Assembly (NCBI GenBank): GCA_947561715.1
Contig: OX387201.1
Location: forward strand, 1,878,001-1,942,000
Source of the DNA: Ascidia mentula
Lineage: Eukaryota; Chordata; Ascidiacea; Phlebobranchia; Ascidiidae
Length of the DNA: 64,000 bases
Direction of reading: 5' to 3'
A program made the position numbers and the translations under genes. This document shows positions 45,458 through 58,489 of this stretch, one piece after another (position 1 is the first letter of the stretch; every line of letters begins with the position of its first letter). Under the pieces are notes generated by a model. It made no database searches and was not told where the DNA came from. It saw only the letters and a list, made by a program, of their open reading frames with translations.

Positions 45458-47360
45458 TTTGCCTTGTTGTAAACTGCCTGCAAAGCAAATAAAATTGAAA
45501 TTTGTTCATGTGCAGTGTGGCAACCATAACCTATATGCAACTAAAGAATATGAAACTAATTACGTCCCTATAGTTCCTTGCCGAAAAGGACGCTTGGCCA
45601 CTTTTTGTGATCCACTATAACTTTTACATAAACTTTCACTGAAAGGTTGCGCTGTTTGGCATGGTTGTAACGTGGATGCCATGTTCTTATGTATGTCCAC
45701 GATTTGCATTTATTGAAATCACAGCGATATAAGCGCGCCCGAAGCCTTTCGTGCGAACTGATCTGCATTCATTTCCAATACAGCCGAAGGCATTACGACT
45801 TAACCACCGCTTAGACCATCAAAAATTTTAAAGGCGCCTTAAAATTGAAATCGAACCGTTTAATGAGTCATGTGCGATAGTATTTATGATATATTAAATT
45901 GTGGTTGGATTCAAATATTTTAGCATCCGGTTCACCCCCTGGCTGCGTGTCATAGTAACCGGGGGATTTCAGTGCTCGAAGTGAAACATAGACCTACACA
46001 TACGGTTGTCAACAACCCGTTCGCATATAGGTTATTAAGTTCCAAAACATGTTCGCACGAACCGGTGCGAATCGGCCGAATCTCACTACTGAAGTCAACT
46101 CCACGCATTGAAGCGGCCGACCTCAATTTTGGTGTTTTGGTCAGAACTTTTGAATATAAGCTTGTAAGATTCTTTGGCTTGAAACTGACCGCCTCGCGTA
46201 ACAGCAACGACCATAAGCGTGCTTAACAACTTGTATTTTGATAACACTCAGGTCGCAGTTAAAAACCGACATTTCGCCTACGAAACGCAGTTTTGTTTTC
46301 TTCTGGTTACGTTGGGTTATTCCACTTGTACGAGACAACCTAAAAGTGTACGTGTTTGTTATGTAGTCTTCAGCTGGCCAGCGAGTATTCGCAATCAACC
46401 GATCTGAACCAGTTTCAGAGCTTCTTTAACGTTTTCTTCAATGACCCAGATCGCTTACGGTCAAAATTACGCAGACCATTATCTTCCTACCTTGCCAACA
46501 CTTCACCAGTTTAAAATACTTTTTGGCTGGCTCAGTGGCCCCCGCGAAAAATACTTTTTTACACAGCTGTACTGAGACAATGCCATGTCTTTAAGGTATA
46601 CTTGTTTATTGTAAAGTCTCCGTAATCCTCAGAACCAGATTAATTTCTGCGTTTCGCAAACTTTTTACTTGTATTTCTTTCGGTACGAATTGCGTGGAAC
46701 TCCTTACCTGGCCTCACTTCCCTGAAATACTTTTTGCCTGCCACCGTGGACCACTCGCAACGCTCAATTACCAAATGATTGTAAAACACGAGTGCAGGTA
46801 CATCAGAATGCAGTTAATATTTTATTGTGGGCAGGAAGGGTGAAAATCGTTCACCTAGTATAGAAACTCAAACGCGGAACATGAGGATTATTAGCGTAAA
46901 TTTTGCTTTCTATTTTTATGATACTGCTTAACTTCGTGTTGTTCAAATATTCGGTTTCAATCACAATATATGTGGAAAAACATTACTTGTTGGAGTTTTT
47001 CATAATCTTGAATAAAATCGCTTTTCCCACAATCACAAATACCCACAAATAAAATCATTCGTATATACCAATTGATTTTTCGGTAATACATAGTATGGTA
47101 TCTTTTTAGATGGGAACGCAGTTCGGATACAAGGTAAATGAAATACAGAAAACTTTGCAATTCTTTGTCGTTTCTTCTTTATGAGGTGATTCTGCTACGA
47201 ATAAATTTCACAGATAAAGCACAAAGATTTTAAAGTTTTTTGTAACGTTAAAAATGATGCTGTACTTTGAATCTAAGCCAAGACCAAAGTGACCCACAAA
47301 TAATATGTTAGTGGTAATGACAAATTCACATAAATGGAAACCAATGTTCTGCGTGAAACA
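45458..47360. repeat. Intergenic segment between genes B and A
   Basis: Holds the gene A promoter region and the 3' flank of gene B; no coding exon. It is duplicated between genes C and B (50377-53211), where about 1 kb more is present. A diverged CAGTGGTGGGATT-type MITE lies at about 45903-46092. Confidence 0.7.
45903..46092. mobile_element. Diverged hAT-type MITE of the CAGTGGTGGGATT family
   Basis: Left GTGGTTGGATTCAAAT and CATCCGGTTCA; right end in reverse CAGTAGTGAGATTCGGCC then GATTCGCACCGGTTCG. This matches the ends of the intact element at 11088-11266. Target duplications are not clear. The same copy is at about 51747-51937. Confidence 0.6.
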
Positions 47361-47366
47361 TTTATT
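47361..47366 (-). terminator. Poly(A) signal of gene B
   Basis: Reverse-strand AATAAA in AATTAATAAATG, about 120 nt past the gene B stop codon at 47484-47486. Confidence 0.7.
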
Positions 47367-47483
47367 AATTAAAGCCTTGTTTCATTAGTTTTACAAGTCT
47401 TGATATTGCGCTGTTACTCGGGACAGTGACCGTCTGATTTTAAGCAAGGTTTAGGCATATTCGCGCTGCGATTGTGACGTCAC

Positions 47484-50376
47484 TTACGGTTCGCAGGTGG
47501 CCATATCGATGGCCAGCGTGCCGGAATTGACGCACATGTTCCTTGGAATTCCATTCACTTCGTAACCTTCGTTGCATTCGACCATGAATATAACACCGAA
47601 CTCGAACTCGGCCTGGTTACGTGGCAAGATGTGGCCGTTCGCTGGTGGAGGAGGTTTGCATTTCTGGCCGTTTGGTGTTCCTTTTGCATTTTGTGCTTGG
47701 TTAATGGGAGAAGATGGATGTGATTTGCATGATTGCAAGCGTGTGCAAAGATACGGTTTGGATGCACTAAACCAACATGCATTCAAGATTTAACTTACCT
47801 ATTACGCATTTTGGCACTTCACCAAAAATTTCACCATCAGGCTGACAGAATCTTAGACCGACACCATCCAATTCAAATCCTTCCATGCATTCGTATGTGA
47901 TGAGTTCGTTTCCATGCCATTCGGTCTTGCCCACAGGTAAAAGCAGACCGTTTTCTGGCACTTCTGGGTTTATACAAGTGGGCGTTTTGATTGTAGATGG
48001 CAACGCTGTGGTGGCCGTGGTGGTGGTAGTGGCGGTGGTTGTGACAGCTGTTTAAAATAAAAAGTTAAAATTTAAACAATCAGTTATAAGATTTTAAAGA
48101 ATCTAAACACGACGTTTCTGTTAGTGCAGCAATGCACTTAAGAAAACGTTGTAGGAAACCAACATGCATTTGAGGTTTAGAAAAATATTCAATAGAAATG
48201 TTGATGTTATTCGATCCACGTTTACAAACACAAACAGTACTTAATAAAACCATGTGTATAAGTCTATGGATTCTTGGGTAATACTTCGATCTCTCGTCCA
48301 ATATTCCACAGAAAGAATGTGGTTTATGAACGCACTTTGGGACAAGAAAAACAAACAGACAATTTTGCTTACAGATTGCGCAAGAGGACAAGAGATCTAC
48401 GTTGTTTAGTTAAGAACTTGAGAAACGAATAATCAAAGCAGGTGCAGGGGTGTTTGTACTTGATGCTATAACTACAGTCGATAAAAAATTTAAAACCATC
48501 CAACTATTTCAGGCGATCTGAAGTTGCCTTGCTCCCAGGAAAACCCTCGGTTAATGACAGCCATCAACAAGCATGTACGACCACACGAGCTATCTTACCT
48601 ACACATGTTGGCACTCTACCAAAAATTCGACCATTCGGCAAACAGCGCCTCTGTCTGTCACCAACAATTTCATATCCTTCCATGCAATCGTATGTGATCG
48701 GTTCTTCGGCTTGCCATTCGGTCTTGCCTTCTGGAACAAGCAGGCCGTTCTCTGGCACTTCTGGGTTTTTGCAAGTTGGAGTTCTGACCGCAATTGATGG
48801 CACTATTTTGGTGAAAAATGTTGGCAATTAAAAATTTTAATAATCGCTGTAAGGGACGCATGAATCACCCAGTCTTGTTTATATTCACTGCATTGGTAAT
48901 TTTTTAATGAATATTGGGGTAATGATTTTTGCAACAAAGGTATATAAATTTCGGACATGTAGAAAACAACTCTATTTTCATACAATATTAATCAAGATTA
49001 CTCTGCGAGGTGACACCGGTAATGGGAAGAAGAAAAGGACATTTTGTCAAGATAAGTAATCACGAGATTTACCTTACCTCTGACACATTTTGGCACGTCA
49101 CCACAAATTTCACCATTCGGCTTGCAGAATCTTAAACCGACATCATCCAATTCAAATCCTTCCATACAATCGTATGTGATTAATTCGTAGCCTTGCCATT
49201 CGGTCTTGCCCACTGGTAAAAGCAGACCGTTTTCTGGCACTTCTGGGTTTTTGCAAGTGGGCTTTCTGACTGAAGATGGCAACGCTGTGGTGGTAGTGGT
49301 GGTTGTCGTGAAAGCTGCTTATAATGAATAAGTAAAATTTAAACAATTAGATGTAAGATTTTAAAGAATTAAAACACGACGCTTCTGTTAGTGAGATAAT
49401 TTACACGAGGAAATATTGTGCGAGCTATCTTACCTACACATGTTGGCACGCTGCCGAAAATTCCACCACCCCGTAGACAAACTCTCTGTCCGACACCAAC
49501 AAGTACATATCCTTCTACGCAATCGTATGTGATCGGTTCTTCGGCTTGCCATTCGGTCTTGCCTTCCGGAACAAGCAGACCGTTCTCTGGCACTTCTGGG
49601 TTTTTGCAAGTTGAAGTTCTGACCGTAACTGATGACAAATGTTGTGACAAATGTTTAACAACTTAAAATTGAAATTATAGAAGGACACATGAATTATTCA
49701 GCCTTGTTTATTCAATGACAATTTTTTGATAAATATTGCCGTAATGAATTTTGTGATAAGGATATATATATTACGGGCAGGTGGAAAACGACTATTTAAT
49801 ACTATATTAATCAACATTTCACTAAGAAAGAAATCAACAAATCATGTATAATCACAAATTTAACTTACCTCTGACACATTTTGGCACGTCACCAAAAATA
49901 TCACCATCAGATTGACAAAATCTTAGACCGACACCATTCAGTTCGTATCCTTCCATGCAATCGTATGTGATAAGTTCGTAGGCTTGCCATTCGGTTTTGC
50001 CTTCCGGAACAAGCAGACCGTTTTCTGGTACTTCCGGGTTTTTACAGGTGGGAGTTGGCGCTATGGTTGGGGCAACTGTTCAACAAAAACGATAAAATTA
50101 AAATGTGGTCGAAATGCAAGATTTAAATTTAGTTTAAGATTGTTTGACGACTAGATTTGGTATTTTGGGGGTAAAATATTTCATTGTTAACCGAAGGACC
50201 AAACTTGATAATGTTTAATCTTGGCTAAGTGTCGGACAAACTCTTTTCTTGAAGATTTGAATCATACCGCTTGCAAAAGTTTTTTTTAATTTAAGAAAAA
50301 TAGTCTTACTTTGTATGTCTCCACATGCGAAGACGACAACACTCGCTAACGCCAAAGAAACCAACAATAGTTTCAT
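47484..50376 (-). CDS. Gene B: secreted six-CCP protein
   Basis: Exons: signal peptide 50310-50376 (MKLLLVSLALASVVVFACG), then CCPs 49869-50075, 49434-49628, 49078-49314, 48599-48802, 47799-48047 and 47484-47695 (ends CEP then TAA). They total 1371 nt, 456 aa, all phase 1. Modules alternate between two subtypes (EPITYDCxEGY with IFGxVPTCV, and ELITYDCMEGFEL with CGDVPKCV). CCPs 3 and 5 have Thr-rich leads (TTTTTTTAL and TTATTTTTAT type). There is no membrane anchor. The last exon has lost the TTTTCAG acceptor present in gene C; the remaining CCAAG|CA is a weak site, so last-exon use may differ. It is nearly identical to gene C. Confidence 0.87.
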
Positions 50377-53211
50377 TTTGCCTTGTTGTAAACTGCCTGC
50401 AAAGCAAATAAAATTGCAAAGTTTTTCAAATGCAGTGTGGTAACTGTAACCTCTTTTTTGCGTTACGACCCTTGTTATCATTGCACAAAGAATATGAAAC
50501 TAATTATGTTCCTATAGTTCCTTACCGAAAAGGACGCCTGAACACTTCTTAGGATCCACTTTGAATTTTACATAAGCTTTCGCTGTAAGGTTGCGTTGTT
50601 TGCATGGTCTATGTGGAGGCTGCGTTCCTATATTATGTCCACGATTTGCTTTTATTCAAATCACAGCGATATAAGCGTGCCCGAAGCCTTTCGTGCGAAC
50701 TGATCTGCATTCATATCCAATACAGCCGAAGGCATTACAACTTAACCTCAGCTTAGACCATCAAAAACTTTAAACGCGCGTTAAAAGTGAAATTGAACCG
50801 TTTAATGAATCATGTGCGATAGTATTTATGACATATTGAATAGCACACCCACATGTACATGTACTTTATTTGTAGATTTTCACGGATTATAGTAAAGCTG
50901 CAATACTATACATTAAATCATTCCTAATGTGTATCAGAATTTAAAACCGGCCAACGCATGCTTCGATATCCGTTATTTAGACCGTTATTTAGACCATTGG
51001 TGCCTGCGACGTGCATTTGTATCGTTAGAAAACCTGTTTTCGTTTGACATCTCAATCTAAATCACTTTCTGCAAACCGCCCACTGATATTGGTGACGATT
51101 TGTCCAACTTATATGTTTCCGACAGACTTTACTCAACAAGTTGCGTTTGGTTTAGAGTTTGGCGTGAATATGTGTCATGTGATGAGTTGTTTTAAAAACA
51201 AATCAGTATTATCAACATGTTTAGTTGAAAATGTGGAAGTAGGCTTTTTACCATCGAGTAAAATTATCATTAAAAACATCTGAAGTATCTCCACACAATT
51301 ATTTTCCACGTAGCAAGATTGTCAAAACAAGATTCAGAAGCGTGAAAACAAGAGTAAAATAACACCTGATGTGCATATACCTCACCTCGGTCGGATACCG
51401 CAAAACGTAAAATTTTTTTCAGATTTTGTGTTTTTCAAGCAAAAGGATTTCGTCATGCAAAGCGTGAAGGTAACGACGTGGCTATGTTCGAGTGCGTTTT
51501 TCTTGACGTGATGTTGTTTATCTCTTCCACGTGCATTCGTTTATTTGGCGGTTTTGTTGACTCATCATTCGGCCGCAAAATTTAAGGTCAATGCCATTGT
51601 CAGCTGCCAGATTTTCGTACTTCGGAAATACTTTTTACCATAATCTGTTGTTGCGACCGCTTAGACCATCAAAAATTTTAAAGGCGCCTTAAAATTGAAA
51701 TTGAACCGTTTAATGAGTCATGTGCGATAGTATTTATGATATATTAAAATGTGGTTGGATTCAAATATTTTAGCATCCGGTTCACTCACTGGCTGCGTGT
51801 CATAGTAACCGGGGGATTTCAGTGCTTGAAGTGAAACATAGACCTACACATACGGTTGTCAACAACCCGTTCGCGTATAGGTTATTAAGTTCCAAAACAT
51901 GTTCGCACGAACCGGTGCGAATCGGTCGAATCTCACTACTGAAGTCAACTCTACGCATTGAAGCGGCCGACCTCAATTTTGGTGTTTTGGTCAGAACTTT
52001 TGAATATAAGCTTGTAACATTCTTTGGCTTGAAATTGACCGCCTCGCGTAACAGTAGCGACCATATAGGCGTGCTTAACAACTTTGTATTTTGATAACAC
52101 TCAGGTCGCAGTTAAAAACCGACTTTTCGCCTTCGAAACGCAGTTTTGTTTTCTTCTGTTTACGTTGGGTTATTCCACTTGTACGAGACAACCTAAAAGT
52201 GTACGTGTTTGTTATGTAGTCTTCAGCTGGCCAGCGAGTATTCGCAATCAACCGATCTAAACCAGTTTCAGAGCTTCTTTAACGTTTTCTTCAATGACCC
52301 AGATCGCTTACGTTCAAAATTACGCAGACCGATATCTTCCTACCTTGCCAACACTTTGCTAATTTAAAATACTTTTTGCCTGGCTTTGTTGCCCCCGCGA
52401 AAAATACTCTTTTACACCGCTTTGCTCAGACAATGCCGTGTCTTTAAGGTATACTTGTTTATTGTAAAGTCTCCGTAATTCTCAGAACCAGTTCATTTCT
52501 GCGTTTCGCAAACTTTTTACTTTTATTTCTTTCGGTACAAATTGCGTGGAACTCCTTACCTGGCCTCACTTCCCTGAAATACTTTTTGCCTGCCACCGTG
52601 CCCACTCGCAACGCTCAATTACCAAATGATTGTAAAACACGAGTGCAGGTACATCAGAATGCAGTTAATATTTTATTGTGGGCAGGAAGGGTGAAAATCG
52701 TTCACCTAGTATAGAAACTCAAACGCGGAACATGAGGATTATTAGCGTAAATTTTGCTTTCTATTTTTATGATACTGCTTAACTTCGTGTTGTTCAAATA
52801 TTCGGTTTCAATCACAATATATGTGGAAAAACATTACTTGTTGGAGTTTTTCATAATCTTGAATAAAAATCGCTTTTCCCACAATCACAAATACCCACAA
52901 ATAAAATCATGCGTATATACCAATGGATTTTTCGGTAATACATAGTATGGTATCCTTTTAGATGGGAACGCAGTTCGGATACAAGGTAAATGAAATACAG
53001 AAAACTTTGCAATTTTTGTCGTTTCTTCTTTATGAGGTGATTCTGCAACGAATAAATTTCACAGATAAAGCACAAAGATTTTAAAGTTTTTTGTAACGTT
53101 AAAAATGATGCTGTACTTTGAATCTAAGCCAAGACCAAAGTGACCCACAAATAATATGTTAGTGGTAATGACAAATTCACATAAATGGAAACCAATGTTT
53201 TGTGTGAAACA
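50377..53211. repeat. Intergenic segment between genes C and B
   Basis: No coding exon. A unit of about 100 bp (AGACCATCAAAAA..., AACCGTTTAATGA, GTGCGATAGTATTTATGA) occurs twice, at about 50755-50835 and 51660-51745, flanking about 0.9 kb shared with 56.6-57.5 kb. From 51660 on it matches the B-A intergenic segment. Confidence 0.65.
51747..51937. mobile_element. Diverged hAT-type MITE, duplicate of the one at 45903
   Basis: Same ends as the 45903-46092 copy, carried along by the duplication that made genes B and C. Confidence 0.6.
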
Positions 53212-53217
53212 TTTATT
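53212..53217 (-). terminator. Poly(A) signal of gene C
   Basis: Reverse-strand AATAAA in AATTAATAAATG, about 120 nt after the gene C stop codon. Confidence 0.7.
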
Positions 53218-53337
53218 AATTAAAGCCTTGTTTCATTAGTTTTACAAGTCTTGATTTTGCGCTGTTATTCGGTACAGTGACCGTTTTGATTTTTTAAGCA
53301 AGGTTTGGGCATATTCGCGCTGCGATTGTGACGTCAC

Positions 53338-56232
53338 TTACGGTTCGCAGGTGGCCATATCGATTGCCAGCAGGTCGGAATTGACGCACATGTTCCTTGG
53401 TAGTCCATTCACTTCGTAACCTTCGTTGCATTTGACCACGAATACAACACCGAACTGAAACTCGGTTTTGTCACGTGGCAAGATGTGGCCGTTTGCTGGT
53501 GGAGGAGGCTTGCATTTCTGGCCGTTTGGTGTTCCTTTTGCGTTTTGTGCTGAAAACCCAATGCATCGTTGGTTAATGGGAGAAGATGGATGTAACTTGC
53601 ATGATAGCAAGCGTGTGCAAAGATACGGTTTGGATGCACTAAACCAATATATATGATCACAAGATTTCACTTACCTATTACGCATTTTGGCACTTCACCA
53701 AAAATTTCACCATCAGGCTGACAGAATCTTAGACCGACACCATCCAATTCAAATCCTTCCATACATTCGTATGTGATAAGTTCGTTTCCATGCCATTCGG
53801 TCTTGCCCATGGGTAAAAGCAGACCGTTTTCTGGCACTTCTGGGTTTATACAAGTGGGCGTTTTGATTGTAGATGGCAACGCTATGGTGGCCGTGGTGGT
53901 GGTAGTGGCGGTGGTTGTGACAGCTGTTTAAAATAAAAAGTTAAAATTTAAACAATCAGATATAAGATTTTAGGACTCTAAACACGATGTTTCTGTTAGT
54001 GCAGCAATGCACTGAAGAAAACGTTGTAGGAAACCAACATGTGTTGGAGGTTTAGAAAAATATTCAATAGAAATGTTGATGTTATTCGATCCACGTTTAC
54101 AAACACAAACAGTGCTTAATAAAACCATGTGTAAAAGCCTATGGATTCTTGGGTAATACTTCGATCTCTCGTCCAATATTCCACAGAAAGAATGAGGTTT
54201 ATGAACGCACTTTGGGACAAGAAAAACAAACAGACAATTTTGCTTATACAGATTGCGCAACAGGACAAGAGATCTACGTTGTTTAGTTAAGAACTTGAGA
54301 AACGAATACTCAAAGCAGGTGCATGGATGTTGGTACTTGATGCTATAACTACAGTTGATAAAAAATTTAAAACCATCCAACTAGTTCAGGTGATCTGAAG
54401 TTGTCTTTCTCCCAGGAAAACCCGCCGTTAATGACAGCCATCAACAAGCATGTACGATCACACGAGCTATCTTACCTACACATGTTGGCACTCTACCAAA
54501 AATTCGACCATTCGGCAAACAGCGCCTCTGTCTGTCACCAACAATTTCATATCCTTCCATGCAATCGTATGTGATCGGTTCTTCGGCTTGCCATTCGGTC
54601 TTGCCTTCTGGAACAAGCAGGCCGTTCTCTGGCACTTCTGGGTTTTTGCAAGTTGGAGTTCTGACCGCAACTGATGGCACTATTGTGGTGACAAATGTTG
54701 GCAATTTAAAATTAAAATAATCGCTATATGGGACGCATGAATCATCCAGTATTGTTTATATTCACTGTATGGGTAATATTTTAGTGAATATTGGGGTAAT
54801 GATTTTTGCAACAAAGGTATATAAATTTCGGACATGCAGAAAACAACTCTATTTTCATACAATATTAATCAAGATTACATTGCGAGGTGACACCGGTAAT
54901 GGGAAGAAGAAAAGGACATTTTGACAAGTAATCACAAAATTAACTTACCTCTGACACATTTTGGCACGTCACCACAAATTTCACCATTCGGCTTGCAGAA
55001 TCTTAAACCGACATCTTCCAATTCAAATCCTTCTATACAATCGTATGTGATTAATTCGTAGCCTTGCCATTCGGTCTTGCCCACTGGTAAAAGCAGACCG
55101 TTTTCTGGCACTTCTGGGTTTTTGCAAGTGGGCTTTCTGACTGAAGATGGCAACGCTGTGGTGGTAGTGGTGGTTGTCGTGAAAGCTGCTTATAATGAAT
55201 AAGTAAAATTTAAACAATCAAATGTAAGATTTTACAGAATTAAAACACGACGCTTCTGTTAGTGAGATAATTTACACGAGGAAATATTGTGCGAGCTATC
55301 TTACCTACACATGTTGGCACGCTACCGAAAATTCCACCACCCCGTAGACAAACTCTCTGTCCGACACCAACAAGTACATATCCTTCTACGCAATCGTATG
55401 TGATCGGTTCTTCGGCTTGCCATTCGGTCTTGCCTTCCGGAACAAGCAGACCGTTCTCTGGCACTTCTGGGTTTTTGCAAGTTGAAGTTCTGACCGTAAC
55501 TGATGACAAATGTTGTGACAAATGTTTAACAACTTAAAATTGAAATTATAGAAGGACACATGAATTATTCAGCCTTGTTTATTCAATGATAATTTTTTGA
55601 TAAATATTGGCGTAATGAATTTTGTGATAAGGATATATATATTACGGGCAGGTGGAAAACGACTATTTAATACTATATTAATCAACATTTCACTAAGAAA
55701 GAAATCAACAAATCATGTATAATCACAAATTTAACTTACCTCTGACACATTTTGGCACGTCACCAAAAATATCACCATCAGATTGACAAAATCTTAGACC
55801 GACACCATTCAGTTCGTATCCTTCCATGCAATCGTATGTGATAAGTTCGTAGGCTTGCCATTCGGTTTTGCCTTCCGGAACAAGCAGACCGTTTTCTGGT
55901 ACTTCTGGGTTTTTACAGGTGGGAGTTGGCGCTATGGTTGGGGCAACTGTTCAACAAAAACGATAAAATTAAAATGTGGCCGAAATGCAAGATTTAAATT
56001 TGGTTTAAGAGTGTTTGACGACTAGATTTGGTATTTTGGGGGTAAAATATTTCATTGTTAACCGAAGGACCAAACTTGATAATGTTGTCGGACAAACTCT
56101 TTTGTTGAAGATTTGAATCATACCGCTTGCAAAAGTTTGTTTTAATTTAAGAAAAATAGTCTTACTTTGTATGTCTCCACATGCGAAGATGACAACACTC
56201 GCTAACGCCAAAGAAGCCAACAATAGTTTCAT
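53338..56232 (-). CDS. Gene C: secreted six-CCP protein, close paralogue of gene B
   Basis: Exons: signal peptide 56166-56232 (MKLLLASLALASVVIFACG), then CCPs 55740-55946, 55305-55499, 54949-55185, 54476-54679, 53675-53923 and 53338-53549 (ends CEP then TAA). Each exon has exactly the same length as in gene B (1371 nt in total, 456 aa). The second CCP appears identical in protein to that of gene B; most other changes are single substitutions. The last exon has a clear GGTTTTCAG acceptor. It is probably secreted. Offset from gene B is about 5.85 kb, i.e. a tandem duplication of the gene plus its upstream flank. Confidence 0.9.
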
Positions 56233-58489
56233 TTTGCCTTGTTGTAAACTGCCTGCAAAGCAAATAAAATTGAAAGTTGTTCATATGCAGTGTGGCAACT
56301 GTAACCTCTTTTTTGCTTTACGACCCTTGTTATCATTGCACAAAGAATATGAAACTAATTATTTCGTTATAGTTCCTTGCCGAAAAGGACGCCTGGACAC
56401 TTCTTAGGATCCACTTTAAATTTTACATAAGCTTTCGCTGTAAGGTTGCGTTGTTTGCATGGTCTAATGTGGAGGCTGCGTTCATATATTATGTCCACGA
56501 TTTGCTTTTATTCAAATCACAGCGATATAAGCGTGCCCGAAGCCTTTCGTGCGAACTGATCTGCATTCATATCCAATACAGCCGAAGGCATTACAACTTA
56601 ACCTCAGCTTAGACCATCAAAAATGTTAAACGCGCGTTAAAAGTGAAATCGAACCGTTTCATGAATCATGTGCGATAGTATTTATGACATATTGAATAGC
56701 ACACCCACACCCACATGTACATGTACTTTATTTGTAGATTTTCACGGATTATAGCAAAGCTGCAATATTATACATTAAATCATTCCTAATGTGTATCAGA
56801 ATTTAAAATCGGCCAACGCATGCTTCGATATCCGTTCCCGTTATTTAGACCATTGGTGCCTGCGACGTGCATTTGTATCGTTAGAAAACCTGTTTTCGTT
56901 TGTCATCTCAATCTAAATCACTTTCTGCAAACCGCCCATTGATATTGGTGACAATTTGACCAACTTATATGTTTCCGACAGACTTTACTCAACAAGTTTG
57001 CGTTTGGTTTAGAGTTTGGCGTGATTATGTGTCATGTGATGAGTTGTTTTAAAAACGAATCAGTATTCATGTTTAGTTGAAGATGTGGAAGTTGGAGGCT
57101 TTTTACCATCGAGTAAAATTATCATTAAAAACATCTGAAGTATCTCCACACAGTTATTTACCACGTAGCAAGATTGCCAAAACAAGATTCAGAAGCGTGA
57201 AAACAAGAGTAAAATACCACCTGATGTGCATATACCTCACCTCGGTCGGATACCGCGAAACGTAAAATGTTTTTCAGATTCTGTGTTTTTCAAGCAAAAG
57301 GATTTCGTTATGCAAAGCGTGAAGGTAACGACGTGGCTATGTTCGAGTGCGTTTTTCTTGACGTGATGTTGTTTATCTCTTCCACGTGCATTGGCGGTTT
57401 TGTTGACTCATCATTCGGCCGCAAAATTTAAGGTCAATGCCATTGTCAGCGACCAGATTTGCATACTTCGGAAATACTTTTTACCATAGTTTGCTGTTGC
57501 AATCACCGAAACTGTCGAAATGATTTTTTGTCGCGCACAATTAGACTATGAGACGGTGAGGCCGAAGACAAAATCTTTTGTCTGTGAAACCTAGGCATTT
57601 TTTTCATTAGCTTGTCTGGATTTTGTTGGGTACACAATAGGTTGTTATTACTCCTTGCTTAATTTTTCCTAAGTTTTGATATTGATCAATTTTTTATATG
57701 GCTCTGTGTCCCATCTGAAAACATTTCTATAGTCCACTGACAGTAAACTATGATCGAAATACATCAAGTTGAATGTATTATTTTTTGTGGGCATTGTGGG
57801 CAGAAATGTTGAATATCGTTTCCATGTAAAGCAAACACAGAAAAGTTTTCCAGCTATTTTTGTTGCTTGGCCCAGATTTATGTCAATACAAAACGCTTGG
57901 CCATATAACCTGTTGTCTTGTCCAACCTATAACCCATCAAATGCCTAGCACTGGTCTAAATACAACAGTATGCGCATATAGTATTTTATTGTAGGTAGAA
58001 ATGGTGAAAATCGTTCACGCAGTGCGAAAATACGGAAAGGGAACACTTTAGATATAAGTGTCTGTTTTGCTTGTTATTCACAAAATACTGTAATTTTACT
58101 TAAATACTCGCATTTGGTGTAAAACAGCACTTTGGTTGGAGGCACAACATGAAAAATATGTTACATTATACACCAATATCTACTGGAGGTTTGGCAAAAT
58201 CTTCAATAGAAATCTACACGTTACTATACCCACATGTACAAATATCTGTATATAAAACCATATGTATAAATCTATGGACTTTTGGGTAATACGAAGTGCG
58301 GAATTCCTTCCTTTAGCTCTACAGAAGGATAAAGGATAGGAGCGCCCTTTGGAGACAAAAATTCACAATTCACTTTGGATAAATGTTGAGGAATCTCAAG
58401 TTCTTCATCGCGCATTTAAGAGCCGATTCTGTAATGAAAATCACAATTCAGAGGTGTTTTGCACATTCGCGTTGCCACTATGAGGTCAC
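56233..58489. other. Intergenic segment between genes D and C
   Basis: 56250-57490 matches 50390-51650 (upstream flank of gene B). 57500-58300 is more diverged from the other intergenic copies, though phrases such as AGTATTTTATTGT and the GGTAATACG-like tract recur. No coding exon. A reverse-strand AATAAA at 57985-57990, about 500 nt past the gene D stop, is a possible poly(A) signal. Confidence 0.55.
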
